Shown: piece after piece, positions 1-9,024 of the stretch
How the letters are laid out: each line of letters begins with the position of its first letter
Position numbering within the stretch: the stretch's first letter is position 1
Source: Photorhabdus sp. CRCIA-P01
GTDB lineage: Bacteria > Pseudomonadota > Gammaproteobacteria > Enterobacterales > Enterobacteriaceae
Assembly: GCF_003545805.1 (NCBI RefSeq)
Contig: NZ_NMQR01000010.1
Location: 1-64,000, forward strand
Direction: 5' to 3'
DNA length: 64,000 nt
Position numbers and translations under genes: made by a program
The notes under the pieces: model-generated
Databases searched by the model: none
What the model saw: the letters and a program-made list of their open reading frames with translations, nothing else
Told to the model about the DNA's origin: nothing

Positions 1-2
1 CT

Positions 3-845
3 AACAGTGGAGCTAATGCCGGAGAAATTGTTATTCTCTTTAACCACCTGAACTCCATGAATGCCTACAATCTGGTCAGAGAGCTCCAGGAAGCCAATAA
101 GCAGGGAACGCCTACCGAAGCAATCTGGAACAAATACACCAAACTGAGCGCTGCGCAACGGGCAGACATGTTATCTGACTGTGCCGGGAACGGTGGATTA
201 TGCACACTGACCTATCAGGCCGAAATGGACGGTGGGATAAAAACAGCGGATGCTATTAGTGGCTTAAGATGGATGTTTGACTTATCGGCTGAGGATGCCC
301 ATCGTATCAGCCAGTTTGTGACGACAGAAAACCAGAACGATTTAGGGCTGTTATATAACTCGCTGCCCGCCTGGGAAAAAGGTGCGCTGATAGCCAAAGA
401 GGCGGTAGAATCTGCCGGTATTGGTGGTGCTATCGGCAGTAAAGCTTCGGTTGCTTCGATTATTGAAGGAAATAAATCAACTCACATAGGGAAGGGAAGT
501 AATGTACGTACTAATAGTGAATCATCTGTAAGATCAAATAGTCAGGTAACTATTCCTAATTCACGAGTTGGGCATATTTTCCGCAAAGCAGAAGGACACA
601 TTGCCGATACACCTGAAAATAGAAAATTAATATTGGATGTTGCAAATGATAAAACGGCTATTTTAGGTGGTGATCGTTATGGTAACAGTTGGTCTGCACG
701 CATGTTGCCGGATGGCACTCAAGCTTGGGTTCAAACTCGTGGAGATACAGTGATAAATGCAGGGATAAATAATCCACCTAAATCATATGACCCTCAGACA
801 GGATTATCTTCACTGAAGCCAAGAGGTAGTAAAAATGGACAATAA
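3..845 (+). CDS. CdiA/haemagglutinin-family exoprotein, C-terminal part with toxin tip (partial)
   Basis: The frame is open from base 3, so the gene starts before the window. About 280 residues are visible. The first ~140 resemble the pre-toxin region of large haemagglutinin-repeat/CdiA exoproteins (NLVRELQEAN, YQAEMDGGIKTADAISGLRW, ENQNDLGLLYNSLP). The short GIGGAIGSK-type joint that follows is a common point of toxin exchange; it recurs at 1876 in front of a different tip. The last ~90 residues (GHIFRKAEGHIADTPENR onward) would be the toxic tip. Tips of this small size are often RNases, but I cannot name the fold or target with confidence. By family analogy, a CdiB partner exports the protein and the tip is delivered to neighbouring bacteria. 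The stop overlaps the next gene, the putative immunity gene, by 11 bases. Confidence 0.75.
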   Translation, partial: NSGANAGEIVILFNHLNSMNAYNLVRELQEANKQGTPTEAIWNKYTKLSAAQRADMLSDCAGNGGLCTLTYQAEMDGGIKTADAISGLRWMFDLSAEDAHRISQFVTTENQNDLGLLYNSLPAWEKGALIAKEAVESAGIGGAIGSKASVASIIEGNKSTHIGKGSNVRTNSESSVRSNSQVTIPNSRVGHIFRKAEGHIADTPENRKLILDVANDKTAILGGDRYGNSWSARMLPDGTQAWVQTRGDTVINAGINNPPKSYDPQTGLSSLKPRGSKNGQ

Positions 846-1035
846 GATGATTACAATAGAACAAGCTTACAAAGCTATGTTTTATTTTTTGGAGCATGAA
901 TACCAATTGACAAAGTCTGATGATATTGGTTGTTTATTAGGATCAATGGATTGGACGATCTGGGATGATTCAACTGGCCCAGCAGATCCAGCTATGTGGG
1001 AAGATTGGCTAGCGGCAGTTAAACGGACTGTATAA
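835..1035 (+). CDS. Putative immunity protein for the upstream toxin tip
   Basis: This 66-residue acidic, Trp-rich protein (TKSDDIGCLLGSMDW, PADPAMWEDWLAAV) starts inside the last codons of the toxin gene and lacks a signal peptide. Size, overlap and acidity fit a cytoplasmic CdiI-type immunity protein, which would bind the toxin tip and protect the producer. Two in-frame ATGs (835 and 847) could both use the AGAGG at about 823. The first gives the overlap typical of translational coupling. The immunity role is inferred from position, since I cannot assign a named family. Confidence 0.65.
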   Translation: MDNKMITIEQAYKAMFYFLEHEYQLTKSDDIGCLLGSMDWTIWDDSTGPADPAMWEDWLAAVKRTV

Positions 1036-1045
1036 TAGATTAGAT

Positions 1046-1070
1046 CCCGACCAGAAAGTCGGGCTCTTTC
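1046..1070 (+). terminator. Possible terminator after the toxin/immunity pair
   Basis: The inverted repeat CCCGAC/GTCGGG (1046-1051 and 1058-1063, 6-nt loop) lies 11 bases after the immunity stop and is followed by a pyrimidine-rich CTCTTTCCCCTCTTT tract. Confidence 0.5.
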
Positions 1071-1181
1071 CCCTCTTTGAATCCAGTTGTTTTTACAGTC
1101 ATTGCGGTGGCTACAGTGATAGCGGGGGACGGAATAAATTACCGCCAGCACCGCCGCTACCATTAGTTCCGTGGCTTATGA

Positions 1182-1358
1182 CGCGACGGCTTTAGCCTAA
1201 GCCGGAAAGGGGATCAATTTTACTTAGATGGTAAGCATAAGAACCATTTAGAAGTATTTGATAGTGAAGATAAGTTCAAGTTCGCTCTTAACTTGGATGG
1301 GACTATAAACGATGATAAAACTCGTGCAGGAAAGGGAAGGAGGCTGAAAGTTGACTAG
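1182..1358 (+). pseudogene. Orphan toxin-tip fragment
   Basis: A frame without a start runs from just after a stop at 1179-1181 to the stop at 1356-1358. It encodes about 58 residues including GDQFYLDGKHKNHLEVFD, NLDGT and a basic KGRRLK end, the style of a secreted nuclease-type toxin C-terminus. It is a displaced CdiA/Rhs-type tip cut from its carrier. Its stop overlaps the next start by 8 bases, preserving the toxin-immunity arrangement. It could be re-used by recombination with the full-length gene upstream. The exact toxin family is not assigned. Confidence 0.5.
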
Positions 1359-1731
1359 AATCAGTTCATTGAACGAATTAAAAGAAGCGTTAGTTAGACT
1401 GGCTCGAATCTGTAATATTCCCAAACGTGAATTATATGATGAAGGAAATACAGATTACACACTCAATCTGGATGAGGAACTGAATCTCAGTATCAATCGA
1501 TTATTGGATGATTTTTCTTTATTACAAAAAGCACTTGATCAGGAAGATATGATCGCTGTCCAAGCTGCTTTAAATCGAGCACGAGCTAACTCAATGGATC
1601 TAAGCAATTTTTTCGAGAATATATGTGAAGATATAGAAATGATCGGCTGGACAGATCGGTATAATTGGCCGAAAACTCCCAAAGACTACGAGATCCCAGA
1701 CCATTATAATTACCCTGAAAATCAGAAATAA
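1351..1731 (+). CDS. Putative orphan immunity protein
   Basis: A 126-residue acidic, helix-rich protein with a Trp/Tyr-rich end (GWTDRYNWPKTP). It begins with TTG at 1351, overlapping the end of the orphan toxin fragment, and has a strong GGAAGGAGG ribosome site just upstream (about 1336-1342). No signal peptide or membrane segment is visible. Position and composition support an immunity protein for the truncated tip upstream. The family is not recognised, so the function is inferred from context. Confidence 0.55.
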   Translation: MTRISSLNELKEALVRLARICNIPKRELYDEGNTDYTLNLDEELNLSINRLLDDFSLLQKALDQEDMIAVQAALNRARANSMDLSNFFENICEDIEMIGWTDRYNWPKTPKDYEIPDHYNYPENQK

Positions 1732-1736
1732 TAACC

Positions 1737-1758
1737 ACCCCAGCTAAAAGGCTGGGGT
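1737..1758 (+). terminator. Hairpin after the orphan immunity gene
   Basis: A perfect 8-bp stem ACCCCAGC/GCTGGGGT with a 6-nt loop starts 5 bases after the stop codon at 1729-1731. The T-run is weak (TTC), so termination may be inefficient. Confidence 0.45.
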
Positions 1759-1866
1759 TCAACTTATTAACAAGGTGCTGATTTTTAGTCGGTATTTTGC
1801 TCCAATAAAAGTTTGCCAGCATGTTAAAGCCATCCAAATTCTTCCTCCAGAAAGGAGCTCTCTTAA

Positions 1867-2490
1867 GTAACTGATGGCGCTATCGGCGGTAAAACTTCGG
1901 TGGCTTCGATTGTTGGGAAACACCGAGGAAGCGCAATACCAGTACGGAAGCCAATAGTCGCTTCTAATGGGCTAACTTATAAATCAAACCCTAAACACAC
2001 TCTTGGTCAGCAAGGTAATCGACCCAATGCAGGAATTGAGCCTAAGGACTCGGTAAATTTGTTTAGTCACTCTATTTTTTCTATTTCTAAAGAAAAGCAA
2101 AGATATTCCGTTGATTCTGAAAAAAATGTTCATCGCTTTTCTTACAGTAATAATGGTACATGGCATTGGTCTGGTAGTACTGGAGATCAAAAAAATCCAT
2201 TAGACAGACAAGAAATTAGTAACCGAGATGTGCCAGAAGATTTTGAATCATCATATATTTATAAAGCTTCAACAGAGAGTATTGATGATTTTGGTAGTTC
2301 TGTATTTGCTGTATCTTACGATGATATTGTTAGAATCATCGGAGCAAAACGACGTATCTTGAGATATGATAATAATGGTTGTGGCTACTGGGAAGATATT
2401 CCTAAACCCGATTTCTATGAAACAAAACTTTATAAATATGAAGTTAAAGAAATAATTGCCAATATAAAAAAATATTATATGTCATTGTAA
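1867..2490 (+). pseudogene. Displaced second exoprotein tip (orphan toxin module)
   Basis: The frame is open from 1867; a GTG at 1900 is the first usable start, but the homology begins earlier. The opening GAIGGKTSVASI repeats the joint seen at about residues 139-150 of the first exoprotein. This marks the module as a carrier-less alternative tip. A GNRPNAGIEP linker, a WHWSGSTGDQKNPL segment and about 90 residues of unknown type follow (SSYIYKASTESIDDFG to the C-terminal IKKYYMSL). The C-terminal part differs in style from the N-terminal part and could be the toxic domain or a fused partner. It is probably untranslated unless recombined, although start-like GTG 1900 would give 196 residues. 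Confidence 0.5.
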
Positions 2491-2617
2491 TATACCTAAT
2501 AGATTTCGAGTTGCAGCGCGGCGGCAAGTGAACGAATCCCCAGGAGCATAGATAACTATGTGACAGAGGTGAGTGAAAGTCGCCAACAAAGCAGCAGCTT
2601 GAAAGATGAAGGGTATA
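2491..2617. repeat. ERIC element, copy 1 (127 bp)
   Basis: Runs TATACC...GGTATA and contains the ERIC core features GAATCCCCAGGAGCATAG and GTGACAGAGGTGAGTG. It begins immediately after the stop of the orphan tip. ERIC elements are non-coding imperfect palindromes of enterobacteria. This copy has the same length as the three others in the window. Confidence 0.9.
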
Positions 2618-3199
2618 GTTAATCCTGTAAAAGGTTTTAATATAATCTCATATTCTTGTTATTAGATTAACGCTGTCATTTCGTCACTTCATTTATCAGC
2701 TTAAAACTCGTTTTTCCTGACATTTTCTCTTCCAATATCAATATAGCATTGCGTTTTTTACCCGCTTTAAACAATCTTTAATCAGGGCCTTTTACCTTTA
2801 ATGATTAAATTTTTACTGGCCTTTTCATCGTGGGAGTTCGTCCTAACCCAATTGCCAGAGACCATCACGTGAAAACCGAGAGATATTAATGGCAAAATTG
2901 AACTGGGAAATGCCAAAGCCAAAACGGATTTTAATCTCAGTGCCAAAGAAACTCATATTGCCCCTAATATCAATAAACATGTTCGTATTCCCTTAAATAA
3001 TTCATTCAGTGTTTTCCCTCCCTGAGTTTTTCGGGGACGATGATTTAATCGGTTTACCACAAAGGTATGGAGATACCCGCTTATTTATCGCAGATACTTT
3101 GTGATGAACTCACCAGCCAAAGGTTGACCAACTTAAAAATATTTCCCAGATAGAACACCCAAGACACCGTAGCAGACTCAGCTTTCTTCTCATAATAAC
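2618..3199. other. Degenerate intergenic DNA between two ERIC copies
   Basis: No intact gene is seen. Plus-strand fragments with protein-like character occur, for example around 2889-3025 (DINGKIELGNAKAKTDF, ending in a stop) and 3062-3155 (IPAYLSQILCDELTSQRL, ending in a stop). They look like eroded genes that I cannot identify. Confidence 0.4.
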
Positions 3200-3326
3200 T
3201 ATACCCTATGGATTTCAAGATGCATCGCGACGGCAAGAGAGCGAATCCCCGGGAGCATAGATAACTATGTGACCGGGGTGAGTGAGTGCAGCCAACAAAG
3301 AGGCAACTTGAAAGATGACGGGTATA
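3200..3326. repeat. ERIC element, copy 2 (127 bp)
   Basis: Has TATACC/GGTATA ends with the core GAATCCCCGGGAGCATAG and GTGACCGGGGTGAGTGAG. It lies just past the 3' end of the pilus operon on the minus strand and could fold in its transcript. It resembles copy 4 (42352) more than copies 1 and 3. Confidence 0.9.
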
Positions 3327-3350
3327 TCAGGATCATTTGTAACACCACCT

Positions 3351-4466
3351 TCAAATACGTGGTTTGAATTCACAATACCCATTACTTTGTAAGCACAAAA
3401 CATTCATGTTATAACGATCACTCATAAACCCGGAAACTTCACAAATTTCTGTCACCCTTCTTCCCGGTTCCATTGCGATCTTTTCTATTACCACCACCAG
3501 ATTCACACTTTTGGCAATCATCCAACCGAGAGTATCGGGAGTAAAGCCCTGTGCCGCCCCATCTTCATAAATGTAATGCGCCAGTTTTTGCAGCCCCTCT
3601 TCGGATGAGTTAGCATGCATGGTTGCTACTCCTCCAGGATGGCCAGAATTCCAGCTCTTGAGCAAAGTATAAGCTTCACCACCGCGAATCTCCCCCACCA
3701 CAATCCGGTCTGGACGCAAACGCATGGTCGTTCGCAGTAAACGACGCATATCCACATCCTTACTCGTGCGTAACAGCGCCCGATTAGCATTGTTAAGCTG
3801 TAATTCCATCGTATCCTCAATCGCCACGATACGGTCACGCGGGCATTGCTGGCTAATCTCGTACAAAATAGTATTAGCCAGCGTCGTTTTCCCACTGCCG
3901 GTACCCCCAACGATTAGAATATTCTTACGCATAACCACGGCTTCACGAATTGCTTCAATTGGGTGTTCAAAACTGCGTTTATAGCTCGCTATTCCAGATG
4001 CCAACCGCATAGCGGTAGCGCCTATCGGCTTAATAATGCCGCTTTTGCGGTAATCAGACAGCGATAAGATAACGGGAGAATGTTTACGAATAGCAAGAAT
4101 GGGCGCATTTGCCAGCGGAGGCAGGACACCGGCTATTCGAGCACTACCCAACGGAAATTCACCTTCAATCAGACCCACATCAACGCCAACATCTGACTTT
4201 TGCAATGCAGCCGAAATCAGTAAAATTCGCTCTGCCACATCTGCCGGAAAATCAGATTGTGCTTCATTCATTCCTTGGTTATGCAATTCAATCCACAGTT
4301 TTCCATCAGGATTAATCATGATTTCCACCACGTCTTTGTCATCAAGCGCTCGGAGGATAATCGGCCCGCAAGCTGTTCTCAGCTCATTCAACACGTTCTC
4401 ACGACATACGCCGCCTGTTCCTTGAATTTCACTCGTTCCAGCTTCAATGTTCTGCCTGATTTTCAT
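3351..4466 (-). CDS. trbB: VirB11/TrbB-family secretion ATPase
   Basis: A hexameric traffic ATPase of the kind that powers conjugative type IV secretion or pilus dynamics at the inner membrane. Walker A is GGTGSGKTT at about residues 187-195, Walker B is RIVVGEIRGGE at about 254-264, and a His box HAN lies near 284. This arrangement is closer to TrbB/VirB11 than to GspE/PilB, because it lacks the zinc-binding Cys cluster seen in PilQ here. It is the last gene of the pilus operon. ATG 4466 is preceded by GGGA at good spacing. A GTG at 4505, two bases after the pilR stop, would add 13 residues but has no ribosome site. It may act as the retraction/assembly partner of PilQ. Confidence 0.85.
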   Translation of the reverse strand: MKIRQNIEAGTSEIQGTGGVCRENVLNELRTACGPIILRALDDKDVVEIMINPDGKLWIELHNQGMNEAQSDFPADVAERILLISAALQKSDVGVDVGLIEGEFPLGSARIAGVLPPLANAPILAIRKHSPVILSLSDYRKSGIIKPIGATAMRLASGIASYKRSFEHPIEAIREAVVMRKNILIVGGTGSGKTTLANTILYEISQQCPRDRIVAIEDTMELQLNNANRALLRTSKDVDMRRLLRTTMRLRPDRIVVGEIRGGEAYTLLKSWNSGHPGGVATMHANSSEEGLQKLAHYIYEDGAAQGFTPDTLGWMIAKSVNLVVVIEKIAMEPGRRVTEICEVSGFMSDRYNMNVLCLQSNGYCEFKPRI

Positions 4467-4507
4467 CGTTAATCCCAACATTAAGTATTGCCTATTGGAT
4501 TTCACCG

Positions 4508-5605
4508 CTAAACAGATGGCATAGATAACGACTGTTCAATAGCGTTTTCAATGCCCGATACCGCCGTAACCACCAGCATCAACATGCCACCAATCATCAG
4601 GATTGAAGCCAACAGGAATCCACGCGTCACTATCTGAACCTTAACGATCGTTTCATCCAACCAGTGCCGGGCAAACTTCGCCATTGATTGATCAAAACCC
4701 TGCAATCGTGACAATAACCTCAGATAACTGATCGCTTCGTCATCTGGGAAACGGTAACCGGTATCGCGCAATGCCTCACCAAAGCCAGCCCCCATTGAAA
4801 TATGTTCGAGCGTAGCCGCGATACGCACATACAGCCAGCGGGAACCCGCCTGTTCCAGCAGCAGTTCCAGCGCCGATTGCAACATCATCCCTGAACGGAT
4901 CAGCAACGACACATTCAGTATGAACATACTGCCATGAATAGTTCTGTACAGTGACCACGGCGGAAACCGGTCAAGCACCGTTCGTAGCCGACCTCCCAAA
5001 AAAGATAGCGATAACAACAGTAAAATGATCAATATCGCCAGCAATATCAGCGAATAAAATCCATAATCGTTGACAAATGTTCCCATCAAATAAAGGGTAT
5101 AAGCCGCACCATCCCATGTTTCCGGCTTAGAAACAGCAGCCAGTTTAGGTACCAAACTACCTGCCACGATATGCAGCAATACACATATCATCCCGATGAG
5201 TATGAGTGGATAAATAGATGTACCAATGACAGCACTACGGATCTTGCTACCCGCTTCGATCATAGCGATCGCATCCATAAAAGCGCTACGTATGTCGCCG
5301 GAACGTTCACCCGCGGCAATCACCGCGACTTCATTTGGGCCAATCCATCGCCGTAAACTCTCTGCCAAAGTACTGCCCTGACTGACAGATTCATAGCAAC
5401 TCCTTAACACCAATGCACAACCATTGTTGGGTTTATGGCCTTCGTTGCTGGCAATATTATACATTTCGCGTAATGCATCAATCAGCATGATACGATTTTC
5501 CAGCATCATGATCAGATGCCCGTAAAAACGAATCCGCGCTTTCTTACCAAACTGGATCTTCGCTAATCGATAGCTCAGTCTTTCAACAAAATCGGTCATG
5601 GACAT
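4508..5605 (-). CDS. pilR: Type IV pilus inner-membrane platform protein PilR (GspF family)
   Basis: A 365-residue GspF-like protein on which pilin subunits are assembled in the inner membrane. It shows the repeated GspF pattern: a cytoplasmic helical domain with GERSGDI near residues 96-102, a hydrophobic stretch (AVIGTSIYPLILIGMICVLL), a very hydrophobic segment (LILLAILIILLLLSL), a second helical domain and a C-terminal membrane helix (LLASILMIGGMLMLVV). The gene follows pilQ by a few bases, in the R64 order pilQ-pilR. The normal neighbour pilS is not downstream here but at the far upstream end of the operon. Confidence 0.9.
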   Translation of the reverse strand: MSMTDFVERLSYRLAKIQFGKKARIRFYGHLIMMLENRIMLIDALREMYNIASNEGHKPNNGCALVLRSCYESVSQGSTLAESLRRWIGPNEVAVIAAGERSGDIRSAFMDAIAMIEAGSKIRSAVIGTSIYPLILIGMICVLLHIVAGSLVPKLAAVSKPETWDGAAYTLYLMGTFVNDYGFYSLILLAILIILLLLSLSFLGGRLRTVLDRFPPWSLYRTIHGSMFILNVSLLIRSGMMLQSALELLLEQAGSRWLYVRIAATLEHISMGAGFGEALRDTGYRFPDDEAISYLRLLSRLQGFDQSMAKFARHWLDETIVKVQIVTRGFLLASILMIGGMLMLVVTAVSGIENAIEQSLSMPSV

Positions 5606-5611
5606 AGCGTT

Positions 5612-7168
5612 TCACTCTATTTGATGGATCGCGGGAATAATCGGCCCCATCACACGTTCCGCAGCACGGGGATCGATTATTCCGTCATTTATTTTGCAAA
5701 TAAGTGCGTCGATCTTGCTTAATCCCGCCATCTCCGAGATCCAATATCGAGTCGCTTCATGATGGTGACCCATTCGATAAGCTTGCATTAAGCCAGGAGA
5801 AGTGCGTATCACTTCAGCGACGACTGTTCGGCCCAAGGTGCCACACTGTTTGCAATAGTCACAACCTTCCCCCTGTAGACAAACCGACTCCGGCTGACAA
5901 TACAGATTTAGTCGTTTCAACAGACGCTCGGAGACTTCTTGCTCATGCCCTTGCAGGGGAACTTTACAATGAGGACATAACACCTGAATCAGCGATTGAC
6001 TGACCAAACCAATCACCAGCCGCGAATCCATCAATAACGACTCCATCACCGCCTCATCCTGCAAACGGGGCAAGATCGCTAAAGCATCGTTTGCATGTAT
6101 CGTGGTCCAAATAAGATGACCCGTCATTGCTGCACGAAATGCCATCTTTGCCGTCACCGCGTCGCGTATCTCACCGACCATAATCACATCGGGATCAAGT
6201 CGCATTGCATCAGCAATTGCCATCGCCCATTCTTGTTCGACAACAATGCTATCACTTCGATCTCCGGTTATGGGAGATTGATTGGCGCCTTCAATTTCAT
6301 ATTCGGGGGGATCTTCAAGCGTGAGCAGATGGATGCCAGCTTGCTCGGCTATCATCTTCTGCATCACGATCTTCAAGGTCGTGCTCTTGCCGCTACCGGT
6401 CGCACCAGACAAGAGGACCACCCCGGCCCGATGGTCCATAAGTTCTTCCAGTATCTGGCACTGTTCCGGCAAATAGCCGAGATCGCTTAAGGTGCACACC
6501 GTGCCAGGGCTATCCGCATACAACAATCGCAGCACCATCAACATGCCACGATCGAGCGGACGGGTATTAATACGCGCCCCGGAAAGTCCACACTCGGCCA
6601 GAAACTCATCCTTCATTCGCGCACGTTGTGCCTGCATCGGTTTAAAAGTCGGCTCTGCCACGTCACACATACTTTGATAGATAGTCGCGCATAATCGCAA
6701 CCCTTCTTCCGGCCGCAGTTGTCCTATTGACCGCAGATAACCATCGATACGGCAACGGATTTCACAATAATTACGGCGAGCAACAATATGCAAATCCGAC
6801 GCACGTTCCTCAGTCGCTTCGCCGATTAAGCGAATGATATAACGCTGAACATCCGATTCAGTCCCTCCCAGTCCATGACTCTCACTCTTACTGAGACGGT
6901 ACAATTCCAATATGCTCCCCATGCCACAAGTGACAGTCTGATAGACAAAGCCATGTCTTTTAACCGTCTCTTCATAGGCCAGCACATGGGGATCAAGCCG
7001 ATGGGAGGCAGACACGGCAAGTACGCATTGCCCCTTCTGCCGAGGTAACTCAACAAGACATATCAAACTGCGGTTAGCTAACTCTATTTCAAGTACACCG
7101 CTCAAGGCAGATAAAACTTTCGCACCCTGCCTGACCATACACAACAGATCGGAGCATGTTATTCCCAT
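5612..7168 (-). CDS. pilQ: Type IV pilus assembly ATPase PilQ (GspE/PilB family)
   Basis: The 518-residue motor for pilus extension. Visible features are Walker A GATGSGKST (about 255-263), the Asp box LTLEDPPEYEI (about 283-293), Walker B DVIMVGEIRD (about 327-336), a His box TIHAND, and a zinc-type Cys cluster CPHC (about 398-401) with CDYCKQC (about 440s). It is ATP-binding and cytoplasmic, docking on PilR. It lies between pilP and pilR as in R64 thin-pilus and SPI-7-type pil operons. All key residues are present, so it is likely active. Confidence 0.92.
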   Translation of the reverse strand: MGITCSDLLCMVRQGAKVLSALSGVLEIELANRSLICLVELPRQKGQCVLAVSASHRLDPHVLAYEETVKRHGFVYQTVTCGMGSILELYRLSKSESHGLGGTESDVQRYIIRLIGEATEERASDLHIVARRNYCEIRCRIDGYLRSIGQLRPEEGLRLCATIYQSMCDVAEPTFKPMQAQRARMKDEFLAECGLSGARINTRPLDRGMLMVLRLLYADSPGTVCTLSDLGYLPEQCQILEELMDHRAGVVLLSGATGSGKSTTLKIVMQKMIAEQAGIHLLTLEDPPEYEIEGANQSPITGDRSDSIVVEQEWAMAIADAMRLDPDVIMVGEIRDAVTAKMAFRAAMTGHLIWTTIHANDALAILPRLQDEAVMESLLMDSRLVIGLVSQSLIQVLCPHCKVPLQGHEQEVSERLLKRLNLYCQPESVCLQGEGCDYCKQCGTLGRTVVAEVIRTSPGLMQAYRMGHHHEATRYWISEMAGLSKIDALICKINDGIIDPRAAERVMGPIIPAIHQIE

Positions 7169-7190
7169 AAATATCTCCCCCCATCAGTCA

Positions 7191-7733
7191 TTAACGGCTT
7201 AACGGCAGCGGCGGTGCAACCATCAAGTCAAGGCTATCCAGCAACGATGCATCATTAGTAGCAGTAAGACCTACCTCATAGAATCGCCCCTGTTTAGAGA
7301 AAGTCACTCCCCCGGTATCAATGCGGACCACTGTATAACCATTCGGCAACTGTTCACCTGCTTTCACATCCATGATGCCACCTGAACGAAGCCGAAGCGT
7401 AGCGGTCAGAACCCCATTGCGCCCGAAGATTGACTTAACCAGAGGCAGGCCATTATTAACGGCTCCTCTTTTATTCACCATTCTGGAAATTTTATCGAAT
7501 TCAGCCTGAGCATTTGCCCTTGCGGTTTCAGCTTTAAGTAACATCAAATCCGTCTGTAACTTTTCCAGTTGCGCGGCAACGCTGTCAGTCGTTACCGTTG
7601 GCGATGCAGGCTTCCGTGCAATATGGTGCTTCGCCTGAGTTGCCGGTAACTCAGTAGATGATGTTTGCGCATATGTCAGGGAAAATACCGACACCACAAA
7701 TAGACTGATTATAAGCTGGCTAATTTTTTGCAT
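7191..7733 (-). CDS. pilP: Type IV pilus biogenesis protein PilP
   Basis: About 180 residues with a signal peptide (MQKISQLIISLFVVSVFSLTYA), a Thr/Ala/Pro-rich linker, a helical stretch (VAAQLEKLQTDLMLLKAETARANAQ) and a C-terminal domain rich in beta strands (VLTATLRLRSGGIMDVKAGEQL, GYTVVRIDTGGVTFSKQGR), as in R64 PilP. It is probably a periplasmic link between the secretin and the inner-membrane complex. ATG 7733 has a GGGG ribosome site; a GTG at 7745 would add four residues. It overlaps the end of pilO by 14 bases. Confidence 0.85.
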   Translation of the reverse strand: MQKISQLIISLFVVSVFSLTYAQTSSTELPATQAKHHIARKPASPTVTTDSVAAQLEKLQTDLMLLKAETARANAQAEFDKISRMVNKRGAVNNGLPLVKSIFGRNGVLTATLRLRSGGIMDVKAGEQLPNGYTVVRIDTGGVTFSKQGRFYEVGLTATNDASLLDSLDLMVAPPLPLSR

Positions 7734-8988
7734 AGAAAACCCCACTCAGCTTCCATTCAGGAAAACCATCAGATAGCACAATTCTGGCACTGGTCACTCT
7801 CAATCCGGGGAGTGGCTTACCTGAAAACAGTGCATCTGGAGATAATTGAGAAGTCAGCGTCCAGTTATAAGTCTGCCAATCAGGATTGGCCCACACGCGA
7901 GTTTCGCCTTCCGGCAAAGGGGGCGGAGGCGGCGGCAAAACGGAAGCGCCCTCAGTCAAAGTTGGAGGTGGCAAACCTAGCGCCTGAAAATAAGAGATCA
8001 ATTCAACCAACGCCTGATCGGACGACTGCAATACATCATCATTATCCGCCTGATCCTCACTCTGCAACTGCTCAAACGGTATCAATACTTGTGCCTGTTC
8101 CCCACCATTGGAAATCACCGGACCCGCCCGGAAAATATTGATAGCAGCAACCTGGAAAATATTGATCGGCATCCCATCATGACGCTGATAACTCACAGAA
8201 ACCGCATTAGCATCCAGCATAACGAATTCAATCCGCCAACCCGCGAGCGATAAGGGAACCTTGGCTAAAGCTTTATTCCATGCAGAAAACTGCCATTCCA
8301 TTGTTGGCTGCGCCAGCCACGGATGCGGAGGTGGAACTTCCACCACCTCATTGGATAAATTCGGTACCTTTATTTCTGTATTCTGCTTATAGATGTGCCA
8401 CATCCACCAACCGCCAGCTAACAAGAACGCAGTACCCGCAGTCATGGCAAAGACCTTAATCTGGTACTTCGACATTTCGCCAGTCAAACTCTCAAGCTGA
8501 CCAATAGATTTTCTCAATGCGGACTGCGGTAACAGTTGCACCAATGGTACCTCCAACCACGGCGATTCAAACTCCTTCGGCGCATAAATCGCATTCCACA
8601 CCCCATTGGCGCCCTCTACCAACTGCACCGTATCACGCAATTTCGCTTCGATTTCTTCACGAGTGCCGATCAAATCACGTCCAGCCATTATCGCGCCCTG
8701 ATGTACCGCGACCAATGCATAATGTCCATCAGGCAAATGAAACGCACCTATCCAGTTAGGTTTATCCACCGCTTTAGCAAGAACAGCCGCCAATGAATAA
8801 CAACCCGGTACTCCTGCCTCCTTTGGTACATACCCGACCTGTATACTTCGTCCAACACGATGCCGGACAACCAAGGTAAACCCTGCGGCAATCCCATTCC
8901 TACGGATGTGAGAACGTGTTAACACAGTGACAGGCGGTCGCCAGATGATGCCTGCGACCAAAGTCTTACCATATAGTTTGATTTGCAT
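7720..8988 (-). CDS. pilO: Type IV pilus accessory protein PilO
   Basis: About 422 residues. The N-terminal domain contains GKTLVAGIIWRPP and the pilO-like segment YALVAVHQGAIMAGRD. One membrane helix follows (IKVFAMTAGTAFLLAGGWWMW, about residues 190-210). The periplasmic part carries a proline cluster (LPPPPPPLPEGET) before the C-terminal domain. R64 PilO has the same bitopic layout and sits in the inner-membrane assembly complex. ATG 8988 has GGAG at ideal spacing; ATG 9021 (four bases after the pilN stop) lacks one. Confidence 0.85.
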   Translation of the reverse strand: MQIKLYGKTLVAGIIWRPPVTVLTRSHIRRNGIAAGFTLVVRHRVGRSIQVGYVPKEAGVPGCYSLAAVLAKAVDKPNWIGAFHLPDGHYALVAVHQGAIMAGRDLIGTREEIEAKLRDTVQLVEGANGVWNAIYAPKEFESPWLEVPLVQLLPQSALRKSIGQLESLTGEMSKYQIKVFAMTAGTAFLLAGGWWMWHIYKQNTEIKVPNLSNEVVEVPPPHPWLAQPTMEWQFSAWNKALAKVPLSLAGWRIEFVMLDANAVSVSYQRHDGMPINIFQVAAINIFRAGPVISNGGEQAQVLIPFEQLQSEDQADNDDVLQSSDQALVELISYFQALGLPPPTLTEGASVLPPPPPPLPEGETRVWANPDWQTYNWTLTSQLSPDALFSGKPLPGLRVTSARIVLSDGFPEWKLSGVFYAKN

Positions 8989-9024
8989 AGCGCGCTCCGC
9001 GCCTGTTTCAGTCTGGGCCATTTT

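Noticed and set aside
882-1163. 93-residue minus-strand frame over the immunity gene and terminator
   Set aside because: It crosses a hairpin terminator and the immunity gene on the other strand; no ribosome site.
3724-4425. Plus-strand frames opposite the TrbB-like gene
   Set aside because: They mirror the strongly conserved Walker motifs on the minus strand and have Ser/Arg-rich shadow composition.
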